NCBI GenBank assembly: GCA_937925095.1
Contig: CALEXX010000015.1
Span: 1-35,087, forward strand
Reading direction: 5' to 3'
Origin: an uncultured Leptotrichia sp.
GTDB taxonomy: Bacteria > Fusobacteriota > Fusobacteriia > Fusobacteriales > Leptotrichiaceae
Length of the DNA stretch: 35,087 nucleotides
The notes beneath the pieces were generated by a model. That model did not search any database and had not been told where the DNA came from. It saw only the letters and a program-made list of their open reading frames with translations. Shown here piece after piece: positions 16,297 through 24,472 of this stretch (positions are counted from its first letter, which is position 1; the number at the start of each line of letters is the position of its first letter). A program made the position numbers and the translations under genes.

Positions 16297-17950
16297 TGAA
16301 TATTTTAAAATGATATTTTTATTAATGAAAAAATATAAAGTTCATTTTTTGTTTGTATTTTCTCTAATAATAGCATTATCTGAGTTTATTCTGGCTATAA
16401 AAATGGACGTACTGATATCAACTTTAAGTTCTGGAAAAAATGAAAAATTTTTTTTCATTGCCGGAATACTTGTGATTTTGTGTATAATAATAGGAAAATT
16501 AAAATCGGTACTTGGAAAAAAGATTGAGATGAAAGAAAAGGAATGCTGTCAGTTAATTTCAGATGATTTAATAAAAAATATAGAGAAAATTCCTTTTAGA
16601 AAATTTGAAGATGATGGAGAAGGTGGCTGGATAACATTACTATTATCAGATGTAAATACTCTGTCATCAGTAGTTTCATATGTATCAGTTTCGCTTCTTT
16701 CAGGGCTTGTTTCCTTTGTTTCAGCCATGTTTTTTGGATTTTTTACGTCACCTGTACTGTTTTTCTTTACACTTATATTATGTTCAATATCAATACTAAT
16801 TCCAAAATATGCAGGTAAAAAAATTGAGAAGACATATGTTCAAAGACAGGAAGAACAGGAAAATATGCAGACTGTTCTTTTACAGGTATTTAATAGCAAA
16901 ATTTTACTGAATGTGTTTAAAAATGAAAAATTTGGAACAGCTCTGTTTAAAGAAAAATATAAAAAATTTACAGAAGAACATTTGGGAAATATGAAAGCTG
17001 AATGGAAAATGGTAAGTCTAGGCATAGGAACAGGATTACTGTGTGATGTCATAACTTTGATTTTTAGCTTGTATCTGATTAGCAGAGGTTTTTTAACAAT
17101 AGGTCAGTTTATGGGATTTAATATATTGAATCAGAATATTGTGTGGATATTTCATAGCATGCCTTCACTTTATAGTGACTGGTTAAGAGGAAAAATTTCA
17201 GTTGAGAGAATTTCAGAGTTCCTAAGTATTCCGAGTAAAGAAAAACTAATGAAAGGAAATGAAGAAAAAGAGAATATTTATGAAAAATCATCAGGAAATA
17301 TTCTGAAGCTGGAAGATATAGTATTCAGATATGATGAAAATAGCTCTGATATTTTGGATAAAATGAATTTTGAAATAAACTTAGAGGATAAGGAAAAAAT
17401 ACTTGTTACAGGAGAAAGTGGTTGTGGAAAAAGTACTTTAATAAAGATTTTAAGTGGTTTATACGAGCCTGTGTCAGGAATATTTAAAATTGATAATGAA
17501 GATGTAACGGGAAATAGTGAAAATATAACATATGTTCCTCAGCAAACAGAATTATTTTCGCTTTCATTAAAAGACAATCTGACATTGGGAAGAAAAATTG
17601 ATGAAGATCATTTTAATAGGATATTGGAATTAACCGGTGTAAAAGATATATCAGATAATCTCTCAGATGGACTGGAAACAGAAATTACAGGAAGAAAAGA
17701 TATAAATCTTTCTGCAGGACAGATACAGAAAATAGGGTTGGCAAGGGCTCTGCTGTCAACTGATGTCAAATTACTCCTTATGGATGAACCAGTTGCAAAT
17801 TTAGATATTCAAAGTGAAAGGGAAATTTCAGATATTTTAAAAAAACTTGAATATTCTGTTGTTGCAGTGTCACATAGAAATGAAATTTTTAAGGAATATA
17901 TGAAAGTGTACAGAATGGAAAATGGAAAAATAGAAAGAATATTTGGATAA
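16286..17950 (+). CDS. ABC exporter half-transporter, subunit 2 (TMD-NBD fusion)
   Basis: 554 residues. The membrane domain spans about residues 1-300, with helices such as VHFLFVFSLIIALSEFILAI and FFIAGILVILCIIIG. The NBD has Walker A GESGCGKST at 376-384, Q-loop YVPQQTELFSLSLKDNLTLG, signature LSAGQIQKIGLARALL, Walker B LLLMDEPVANLD and switch histidine in VAVSHR. Both catalytic Glu residues of the pair are intact, so neither site looks dead, though both signatures carry Ala in place of the first Gly. Its start lies inside the previous gene, indicating translational coupling. A bidirectional terminator follows at 17968. Confidence 0.88.
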   Translation: MKNNEYFKMIFLLMKKYKVHFLFVFSLIIALSEFILAIKMDVLISTLSSGKNEKFFFIAGILVILCIIIGKLKSVLGKKIEMKEKECCQLISDDLIKNIEKIPFRKFEDDGEGGWITLLLSDVNTLSSVVSYVSVSLLSGLVSFVSAMFFGFFTSPVLFFFTLILCSISILIPKYAGKKIEKTYVQRQEEQENMQTVLLQVFNSKILLNVFKNEKFGTALFKEKYKKFTEEHLGNMKAEWKMVSLGIGTGLLCDVITLIFSLYLISRGFLTIGQFMGFNILNQNIVWIFHSMPSLYSDWLRGKISVERISEFLSIPSKEKLMKGNEEKENIYEKSSGNILKLEDIVFRYDENSSDILDKMNFEINLEDKEKILVTGESGCGKSTLIKILSGLYEPVSGIFKIDNEDVTGNSENITYVPQQTELFSLSLKDNLTLGRKIDEDHFNRILELTGVKDISDNLSDGLETEITGRKDINLSAGQIQKIGLARALLSTDVKLLLMDEPVANLDIQSEREISDILKKLEYSVVAVSHRNEIFKEYMKVYRMENGKIERIFG

Positions 17951-17967
17951 ATAGGAGTTAATAAAAA

Positions 17968-18015
17968 AGCAAAATTATTCTATTTTTAAAATAAAATTAT
18001 TAGAATAGTTTTGCT
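17968..18015. terminator. Bidirectional terminator between the ABC genes and the Abi_2 fragment
   Basis: AGCAAAATTATTCTA (17968-17982) pairs with TAGAATAGTTTTGCT (18001-18015) with one wobble. It lies between convergent genes, flanked by A and T runs on the two sides. Confidence 0.65.
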
Positions 18016-18028
18016 TATATTAATTTTA

Positions 18029-18349
18029 TTATTTTTTGAAGTATTGTCTTAATAATTTTATATCTGTTATTCCATATTTTTTTGCAACGTAGTCATTTTT
18101 TATTAACTTTTTTATAATTACATTATATAATTCAAGAAAAGAATAATTTGGATTTATTATTTTGACAAAATGTATAATAATTAAAATAGAGGTTATTAAT
18201 TTTCTAGGGTTATTAACTAAATACTTTACTTCAGAAGGAATTTTAGGTGGAGTTTTTATATTTATATCTATAATTGGCATGTTATGAGCACATAAATTCC
18301 TAATAAGATTAATATGTTTAGTATACGATTCAAATTCATCTATTTTCAT
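18029..18349 (-). pseudogene. Abi_2 (AbiF/AbiD-like) abortive-infection protein, C-terminal HEPN fragment
   Basis: 106 residues against about 300 in full Abi_2 proteins. The beginning MKIDEFESYTKHINLIRNLC runs into AHNMPI, so residues 17-22 read RNLCAH, the R-x4-H motif of HEPN ribonucleases. In Abi_2 proteins that motif occurs near the C-terminus as a YIRNICAHH-like block. The whole N-terminal two thirds is missing. The ATG abuts a promoter-driven structured RNA (18350-18440) directly, which is how intact AbiF loci are arranged. An internal deletion from the start codon to just before the HEPN motif would explain this. It might be a genuine mini-protein, since the frame is still open and the motif kept. 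Confidence 0.6.
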
Positions 18350-18440
18350 ATAAAAACCCCGGCGTCAGATGTATCTGTACCATATTGGTAATGCCAGGGT
18401 ATTGATCTCTATTTATTTATGTAGACATATTCTACATAAA
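18350..18440 (-). ncRNA. Compact structured RNA upstream of the Abi_2 fragment
   Basis: Read on the minus strand from about 18440. Hairpin 1 is TTTATGTAGA/TCTACATAAA (ten perfect pairs, five-base loop). An outer stem ACCCTGGC/GCCGGGGT (eight pairs, one wobble) then encloses two small hairpins, TACCA-ATA-TGGTA and AGAT-AC-ATCT, and ends in TTTTT directly before the ORF's ATG. The strong fold, own promoter and U tract indicate a discrete small RNA or a leader with a terminator. From memory, AbiF-type toxins are reported to have such an upstream antitoxin RNA and to be linked to Cas13 ancestry. Confidence 0.6.
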
Positions 18441-18447
18441 CATAGTA

Positions 18448-18478
18448 CTCTAAAATTAAATTTTTGTCAACTGCAAAA
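18448..18478 (-). promoter_or_regulatory. Promoter of the Abi_2-associated RNA
   Basis: On the minus strand TTGACA and TACTAT are 17 bases apart, immediately upstream of hairpin 1 of the RNA. Confidence 0.6.
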
Positions 18479-18502
18479 TATTATGATAAAATGAAAGGTA
18501 AA

Positions 18503-18640
18503 TTGGAACTGTCTTAAAAAGAAAACTTAAAAATTAATCTAAAAATCATATTTTTGAATTATTTAAAATTTTACAATGGAAAGTACTTCAAGCTTAAAAG
18601 ATTAATCCAACATATGACAGTTATGAATAAATTAAAACTT
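18503..18640 (+). repeat. Diverged remnant of the transposon-end repeat (copy 3)
   Basis: It begins TTGGAACTGTCTTAAAAA, like the GGGGCTGTCTTAAAAA end of copies 1 and 2. It then keeps the spacing to TTGAATTATTTAAAATTTTAC, the counterpart of the MNYL start (here LNYLKFYNGK). Similarity fades after about 18590. It ends beside the -35 box of the lysine-operon promoter. Confidence 0.5.
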
Positions 18641-18667
18641 TACAAGAATAGAAAAATTATGTATAAT
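18639..18667 (+). promoter_or_regulatory. Promoter of the lysine riboswitch operon
   Basis: TTTACA (18639-18644) and TATAAT (18662-18667), 17-base spacer. Predicted start is near 18674, at the first base of the riboswitch core. Confidence 0.65.
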
Positions 18668-18671
18668 ATAC

Positions 18672-18848
18672 CAAGATAGAGGTGCAGGTATTAAAAGTAG
18701 GCTTATGGAGAAAAGTCAATTCTGTGAAATAAACTGAAAGGAATAACTGCCGAAGTGCAAAGAGTGACTTTCTTTGTTGCTGGGGCTATGGAGAATATCC
18801 ATAGAACTGTCATTATCTTATAATGGATAATGTTGCGCTGTCAGGTAT
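18672..18848 (+). promoter_or_regulatory. Lysine riboswitch (L box) aptamer
   Basis: The conserved blocks appear in order: AGATAGAGGTGC at the 5' edge, AGTA, GGAG, the invariant GCCGAAG (18751-18757), CTGGGG, ACTGTCA and the closing GCGCTGTCAGG. Arms P2-P5 can be formed between them, including CTATGG/CCATAG (18786-18803). It lies directly upstream of lysA and six further lysine-pathway and transport genes, so lysine binding should reduce their expression. Confidence 0.9.
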
Positions 18849-18893
18849 AAATCATAATTTTTAATTTTAACTTATAAAAATAGATGTTTTATA

Positions 18894-18921
18894 TGCTGAT
18901 GCCGTTTTATCAGCATTTTTT
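18894..18921 (+). terminator. Riboswitch expression-platform terminator
   Basis: TGCTGAT (18894-18900) pairs with ATCAGCA (18909-18915), followed by six T. It sits between the aptamer and lysA, so control is by premature termination when lysine is bound. Confidence 0.8.
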
Positions 18922-18989
18922 ATTATAATAAATTATTTCTAAAATAGAATCAAGCTGGTGAAAGACATACAATTAAAAAGGAAAGGAAA

Positions 18990-20306
18990 ATGAAAATTAT
19001 GAAATTATTTGGAACTTCAAAAATTAATGAAAAGGGAAATCTGTCAATAGGAGGAGTGGATGCAGTTGAACTTGCAAAGGAATTTAAAACACCTCTTTAT
19101 GTGATGGATCAGGAACTTATAGAAACAACGATAGATAAAATGAAAGAAGCATTTAAATCATCAAGATTTGGGACACAGATTGTCTATGCAGGAAAGGCTT
19201 TTCTTACAACAGGAATGGCAAAACTGGTTGAGAAAAAGGGGCTTGAACTGGATGTAGTTTCAGGCGGGGAATTATATACAGCATATAAGGCGGGATTTCC
19301 AATGAACAGAGTTCATATGCATGGAAATAACAAGACATATGAAGAACTGGAAATGGCAGTAGATTATGGAATTAAAGAAGTAGTTATAGATAATGAAGAT
19401 GAAATAGAAAAAATAGAAAAAATATGTAAGGAAAAAGGAAAAAAACAGGCAGTGCTTATAAGAATTGATCCGGGAATAGAAGCACATACACATAGCTATA
19501 TAAAAACATCTGGACTGACTTCAAAATTTGGAATTTCACTGTTTCAGGCAAATCTGTTTGATATAATTAAGAGAATTAATAACAGTCAGTATCTTGATTT
19601 CAGAGGATTCCATACACATATAGGTTCCCAGATATTTCAGTCAGTGTTCTTTATATTTGCTCTGGAAGAAATTTTCAAATATCTTGATAAGCTGAAAAAG
19701 GAACTGGGAATAGTCGTACATACAGTAAATATGGGTGGAGGATTTGGAGTATACTATAAAGAGGGAGACGATCCTAAACCTATAGAAGAAGTACTGAAGG
19801 AAATAATTACATATACGGAAGCAATGGAAATTAAATATCAGATAGGATTCTCTGAGTTAAATATAGAGCCGGGAAGAAGTATTGTAGGAAATGCAGGGAC
19901 AACTCTTTATACAGTAGGAGGAATCAAGGAAACCGTTGGTGGAAAGAAATATGTATTTGTAGACGGTGGAATGTCTGATAACATAAGAACGGCACTTTAT
20001 CAGGCTGAATACGAGGCAGGAATAGTAAATAAGCTGGAAGAAAAAGCCGAAGATGAAGTTACAGTGGCAGGAAAGCTTTGTGAATCAGGAGATATTCTTA
20101 TACAGAAAGGTAAACTTCAAAAGGCTGAAATAGGAGATATACTTGCAATAACAACAACAGGAGCTTACTGCTATACAATGTCAAGCAACTATAACAGAAT
20201 GATAAAACCTGCAGTTGTATTTGTAAAGGATGGAAAAGCCAAAGTTGCAGTAAAAAGGGAAACTGGAGATGACCTCATAAGAAATGATGAAATCTTTGAA
20301 TTGTAA
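18990..20306 (+). CDS. lysA: Diaminopimelate decarboxylase
   Basis: 438 residues. This is the last step of lysine synthesis: meso-diaminopimelate to lysine and CO2, PLP-dependent. PLP Lys69 lies in IVYAGKAFLTTGM; HTHIGSQI, NMGGGFGVYY, EPGRSIVGNAG and CESGD (active-site Cys of the partner subunit) are all present. GGAAAGG precedes the ATG at 18990; an ATG three codons later is a possible alternative start. It is first in the riboswitch-controlled operon. A 99-base gap to lysC contains a small hairpin (GATGTA/TACATC, 20315-20330) without a T run, so read-through is expected. Confidence 0.96.
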   Translation: MKIMKLFGTSKINEKGNLSIGGVDAVELAKEFKTPLYVMDQELIETTIDKMKEAFKSSRFGTQIVYAGKAFLTTGMAKLVEKKGLELDVVSGGELYTAYKAGFPMNRVHMHGNNKTYEELEMAVDYGIKEVVIDNEDEIEKIEKICKEKGKKQAVLIRIDPGIEAHTHSYIKTSGLTSKFGISLFQANLFDIIKRINNSQYLDFRGFHTHIGSQIFQSVFFIFALEEIFKYLDKLKKELGIVVHTVNMGGGFGVYYKEGDDPKPIEEVLKEIITYTEAMEIKYQIGFSELNIEPGRSIVGNAGTTLYTVGGIKETVGGKKYVFVDGGMSDNIRTALYQAEYEAGIVNKLEEKAEDEVTVAGKLCESGDILIQKGKLQKAEIGDILAITTTGAYCYTMSSNYNRMIKPAVVFVKDGKAKVAVKRETGDDLIRNDEIFEL

Positions 20307-20405
20307 TCAAAAATGATGTATAATTACATCTATAAGATAAAATTAGGAAACTGTTTTAAAATGGAAATATAAAGTTTTTCAGAATTATGGAAAGTAGGGT
20401 TAAAA

Positions 20406-21608
20406 GTGATAATAGTTCATAAATATGGAGGCAGTTCGGTTGCAACAACTGAAAAAATATTGGATATTGCCAGATATTTGGGAAAAGTGAAGGATGAAGG
20501 CAATGAAGTAGTTACAGTGGTATCTGCAATGGGAAAAACAACAGATGGTCTAATAAAACTTGCAAATGAAATAACAGAAAATCCTGACAAAAGGGAAATG
20601 GACAGACTTATGTCGACTGGTGAGCAGCAGACAATAGCCCTTTTAAGTATAGCTTTGCAGTCATTAGGATATCCGGCTATTTCCCTTACAGGAAGACAGG
20701 CTGGAATAAGAACAGGTGGACATCATACAAAAAATAGGATTGAAGAAATAAAAGGTGAAAATATAAAAAAGCATCTGAAGGAAGGGAAAATAGTAATTGT
20801 TGCCGGATTTCAGGGAGTTAACGAAAAGGGGGATGTCGCAACACTTGGAAGAGGAGGTTCCGACACTTCAGCAGTAGCACTTGCGGCGGCACTTGGAGCA
20901 AAATGTGAAATATATACAGATGTAGATGGGATATATTCCATTGATCCGAGAGTTTATCCTGAAGCAAAGAAACTTTCAGTTATTTCATATGAGGAAATGA
21001 TGGAGCTGGCATTTCTTGGAGCAGGAGTAATGGAGCCAAGGGCAGTTGAACTTGGAAACAAATATGGAGTTGAAATATATGTTGGAAGATCTCTTGGTGA
21101 AAAAAATGGTACAATAATAACTTCAAAGGAGAAAGTAATGGAAGAAAAAATAATAACAGGAATATCAATAAATGAGAATATTCTTATGGTAAATGTTGAA
21201 GATATTCCAACTTATGCGAAAAATGTTTACGCGATATTTGAAGAGGCTGAAAAAAAGGGAATAAATATAAATATGATAAGTCAGAATGATGTATCAAGTG
21301 AACATGGAAGTTTTGCATTTACTACTCCTAAAACAGATAAGGCTTCACTTGAGCAGGTAAGTGAAATTTTACAGAAAAAATTTGACAGAATAAGCATTAT
21401 AATAAATCCATATGTTGTAAAGGTGTCTGTTGTAGGTATTGGATTAATAAGCAATATAGGGATTGCTGCCAGAATATTCAGAGTTCTTTCAGAAAATAAT
21501 ATAAGTTTCCATCAAGTTGCTACATCTGAAATAAGCCTGTCAATAATCGTTGATGAAGTTATGGGTAAAAAAGTTGCTGAATTACTGGCAAAGGAATTTG
21601 ATTTATAA
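20406..21608 (+). CDS. lysC: Aspartate kinase
   Basis: 400 residues. It phosphorylates aspartate as the first committed step to lysine, threonine and methionine. The kinase domain shows KYGGSSVATTEKI at the start, STGEQQTIALLS, GRGGSDTSAVALAAALGA and YTDVDGIYSIDPRVYPEAKKL. Two ACT domains follow (about 260-400; NENILMVNVED and VVKVSVVGIGLISNIGIAARIF), the usual site of feedback inhibition, probably by lysine alone or with threonine. The GTG start at 20406 follows AGGG and gives the family MIIVHKYGG beginning. Confidence 0.96.
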   Translation: MIIVHKYGGSSVATTEKILDIARYLGKVKDEGNEVVTVVSAMGKTTDGLIKLANEITENPDKREMDRLMSTGEQQTIALLSIALQSLGYPAISLTGRQAGIRTGGHHTKNRIEEIKGENIKKHLKEGKIVIVAGFQGVNEKGDVATLGRGGSDTSAVALAAALGAKCEIYTDVDGIYSIDPRVYPEAKKLSVISYEEMMELAFLGAGVMEPRAVELGNKYGVEIYVGRSLGEKNGTIITSKEKVMEEKIITGISINENILMVNVEDIPTYAKNVYAIFEEAEKKGININMISQNDVSSEHGSFAFTTPKTDKASLEQVSEILQKKFDRISIIINPYVVKVSVVGIGLISNIGIAARIFRVLSENNISFHQVATSEISLSIIVDEVMGKKVAELLAKEFDL

Positions 21609-21640
21609 TAACACTAAAATGAACAGAGGAGGTTGCTGAA

Positions 21641-22492
21641 ATGTTGAAATTTGAGAAATATCATGGTGCAGGAAATGATTTTATAATCATGAATGAAAAA
21701 GATCTTATAGAAAAAGGTATACCTGACTATAATGAACTTGCAAAACAGGTATGTGACAGACATTTTGGAATAGGTGCAGATGGGTTGCTGATATTGAAAT
21801 ATGTGGCAAATATGCCTTTCATGTTTTACTATAATTCTGACGGAAGTCAGGCTCCTATGTGCGGTAACGGAATAAGATGTTTTTCAAATTATTTGAGAAA
21901 TAATAATGTTGAGCAGGAAAACAGATTTATAGTAAAAACTTTATCGGGAGATTTGTTTATTGAAACAAATATGGATGAAGAAGAAAATAGATTTTCTGTA
22001 AAAGTAAATATGGGAAAACCTATATTTGAAGTGAAAAAACTTATAAATACTGACAAAGAAAGATTTTTAAAGGAAAAAATAAATATAGACGGAAAGGAAA
22101 TTGAAATATCTTATATATTTATGGGGACAGACCATTCTGTTATTTTCGTAGATGATTTTTCAGAATATGATATCGATGATTTAGGTAAAAAAATAGAGAA
22201 TTATACAGAACTTTTTCCTAAAAAGGTTAATGTAAACTTTGTAAAAGTGACAGATAGAAACAATATGGAAGTAATCACGTGGGAAAGAGGAGCTGGAAGA
22301 ACTCTCGCATGTGGAACAGGAGCAACTGCTTCAGCTGTTCTTGGAAGAATATTCAACCTTACTAATGAAAAGGTGAATGTGAAAGTTCCTGGTGGACAAT
22401 TGACAATAGAGTATAGTCAAGAAGGAGACGATGCTTTCATGACAGGACCGAGTGAAAAGATAGCTGAAGGAAATTATATTTACAAGAGATAA
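21641..22492 (+). CDS. dapF: Diaminopimelate epimerase
   Basis: 283 residues. It converts LL- to meso-diaminopimelate without cofactor. Two catalytic cysteines are present: Cys74 in PMCGNGIRCF and Cys224 in ACGTGATASAV. The N-terminal KYHGAGNDFIIMNE is diagnostic. SD GAGGAGG is well placed before ATG. The product feeds both lysA and peptidoglycan synthesis. It lies 32 bases after lysC and 38 before dapA, firmly within the operon. Confidence 0.96.
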   Translation: MLKFEKYHGAGNDFIIMNEKDLIEKGIPDYNELAKQVCDRHFGIGADGLLILKYVANMPFMFYYNSDGSQAPMCGNGIRCFSNYLRNNNVEQENRFIVKTLSGDLFIETNMDEEENRFSVKVNMGKPIFEVKKLINTDKERFLKEKINIDGKEIEISYIFMGTDHSVIFVDDFSEYDIDDLGKKIENYTELFPKKVNVNFVKVTDRNNMEVITWERGAGRTLACGTGATASAVLGRIFNLTNEKVNVKVPGGQLTIEYSQEGDDAFMTGPSEKIAEGNYIYKR

Positions 22493-22530
22493 CAGTTGAA
22501 TTATAAAAAATAAAAAGGATGGTAGTAAAT

Positions 22531-23415
22531 ATGAAATTTGAAGGATCATACGTTGCACTGATAACTCCTTTTAAGTCAAATGGAGAAGTTGATGAGGATA
22601 AAATAAGGGAACTGGTAAACTATCACATTGAAAATGGAACAGCAGGAATAGTTCCATGCGGAACTACAGGAGAAGCACCGACGCTTACGTTTTCTGAACA
22701 TGAAAAGGTCATAAAAATTGTTGTAGAAGAAGTGAAGGGAAGAATACAGGTTATAGCAGGTGCAGGTTCAAACAATACTGACAGGGCAGTTGAGCTTACA
22801 AAATATGCAAAGGAACTGGGAGCAGATGCGGCACTTAGTACATGCCCATATTATAACAAGCCAAGTCAGAGGGGAATTTACGAACATTATAAAAAAATAG
22901 CCGAAGAAGCAAAGTTTCCTGTTATGCTATACAATGTTCCTGGAAGAACAGGAATAAACATTGAAGCGGAAACAGTTGCAAAACTTGCAGAATTTCCTGA
23001 AATAGTGGCAATAAAAGAAGCTACCGGAAGTATTGAACAGATGATAAGAATTCAGGATCTGTGTGGAGATAAGATAGAAATTTTATCTGGAGAAGATCAC
23101 TTGATACTGCCAATGCTGTCAATAGGAGCAAAAGGAGTAGTTTCAGTAGTTGCAAATATTATGCCTAAAGAAATGAAGGAACTGATTGCGGCATTTTTGA
23201 ATCAGGAATATGAAAAGGCATATAAACTGCATACAGAACTTTATGATGTCAGCAGAAATATGTTTATCGAAGGTAATCCGGTAACTGTAAAAACTGCAAT
23301 GAAAATTTTAGGTAAAATAGATAATGATATAGTAAGACTTCCTTTAGTTTCATGTGAAGAAAAAACAGTAGATAAACTGACAAAACTGTTTAAACAGAAG
23401 GGAATAATAAAGTAA
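22531..23415 (+). CDS. dapA: 4-hydroxy-tetrahydrodipicolinate synthase
   Basis: 294 residues. It condenses pyruvate and aspartate semialdehyde. The Schiff-base lysine is Lys162 in IVAIKEATGS, and Tyr134 in YNVPGRTGIN is the catalytic tyrosine; GTTGEAPTL and YYNKPSQRGIYEHYK are also present. The start at 22531 is preferred over the ATG at 22519 because AAGG lies directly against the latter but at a normal distance from the former. Confidence 0.96.
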   Translation: MKFEGSYVALITPFKSNGEVDEDKIRELVNYHIENGTAGIVPCGTTGEAPTLTFSEHEKVIKIVVEEVKGRIQVIAGAGSNNTDRAVELTKYAKELGADAALSTCPYYNKPSQRGIYEHYKKIAEEAKFPVMLYNVPGRTGINIEAETVAKLAEFPEIVAIKEATGSIEQMIRIQDLCGDKIEILSGEDHLILPMLSIGAKGVVSVVANIMPKEMKELIAAFLNQEYEKAYKLHTELYDVSRNMFIEGNPVTVKTAMKILGKIDNDIVRLPLVSCEEKTVDKLTKLFKQKGIIK

Positions 23416-23472
23416 GAAAATTTTTAATTAAAATAATAAAATAATAAAATAAATTTAGGAGGATTTTAAAAA

Positions 23473-24471
23473 ATGAAAAAATATAATGTAGCAGTAGTTG
23501 GAGCAACAGGACTTGTGGGACAAACTTTTTTAAAGGTGTTAAAGGAAAGAAACTTCCCGGTGGAAAAACTTTATCTTTATGCATCTGCAAGATCAGCAGG
23601 GAAAATAGTAAATTTTGACGGTAAGGATTATACTGTAATAGAACTTAAAGAAGAAAATATAAAAGATGATATTGATGTAGCTTTATTTTCTGCAGGAGGA
23701 AGCATTTCGAAGGAATATGCACCTAAATTTAAGGCAAAAGGGGCAATTGTTATAGATAACAGTAGTGCATGGAGAATGGAAAAGGATATTCCTCTTGTTG
23801 TACCTGAAGCAAACCCTGAAGCACTTGACGGACATAATGGAATAATTGCCAATCCTAACTGTTCAACAATACAGGTAATGCCAGTATTGAAAGTACTTGC
23901 TGATAAATATGGACTTAAAAGGGTAGTTTATTCAACTTATCAGGCGGTGGCAGGTTCCGGACAAAAGGGAATAAATGATTTGGAAGCTAACCTTAAAGGA
24001 GAACCTTCAACAAATTATCCTCATCAGATAGCATTCAATTTGTTACCACATATTGATAGTTTCTTAGATAATGGGTATACAAAAGAAGAAATAAAAATGG
24101 TTGAAGAAACAAGAAAAATACTTGGATTACCAGATCTTAAAGTAACTGCTACATGTGTAAGAGTACCTGTAAAAATGGGACACGCAGTATCAGTAAACGT
24201 TGAATTGGAAAAACCTTTTGAATTAAAAGATGTATTTAAAGCATTTGAAGAAAAAGAAGGAGTTGTCGTACAGGATGACGTTTCAAAAAATGTGTATCCT
24301 ATGCCTATAGTAGCAGAAGATACTGATGAAGTTTATGTTGGAAGAATAAGAAGGGATGAGTCAGTAGATAATGGACTTAACTTATGGGTTGTAGCAGACA
24401 ACATAAGAAAAGGTGCGGCTACAAATACTATTCAGATAGCTGAAACTCTAATAAAAAAAGGAGTTATATAA
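23473..24471 (+). CDS. asd: Aspartate-semialdehyde dehydrogenase
   Basis: 332 residues. It reduces aspartyl phosphate to the semialdehyde using NADPH. The N-terminal VAVVGATGLVGQTFLKVL binds NADP; active-site Cys130 is in ANPNCSTIQ; SGGSISKE-type AGGSISKEYAPKFK and VRVPVKMGHAVSVNVELE follow. SD GGAGG lies before ATG. Together with lysC, dapA, dapF and lysA this gives aspartate to lysine except dapB and the tetrahydrodipicolinate-to-LL-DAP steps, which are not in this window. Confidence 0.96.
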   Translation: MKKYNVAVVGATGLVGQTFLKVLKERNFPVEKLYLYASARSAGKIVNFDGKDYTVIELKEENIKDDIDVALFSAGGSISKEYAPKFKAKGAIVIDNSSAWRMEKDIPLVVPEANPEALDGHNGIIANPNCSTIQVMPVLKVLADKYGLKRVVYSTYQAVAGSGQKGINDLEANLKGEPSTNYPHQIAFNLLPHIDSFLDNGYTKEEIKMVEETRKILGLPDLKVTATCVRVPVKMGHAVSVNVELEKPFELKDVFKAFEEKEGVVVQDDVSKNVYPMPIVAEDTDEVYVGRIRRDESVDNGLNLWVVADNIRKGAATNTIQIAETLIKKGVI

Positions 24472-24472
24472 T

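Noticed and set aside
20346..20375. GGAAACTGTTTTAAAATGG resembling a further transposon end before lysC
   Set aside because: The similarity is short and no internal part of the repeat follows.
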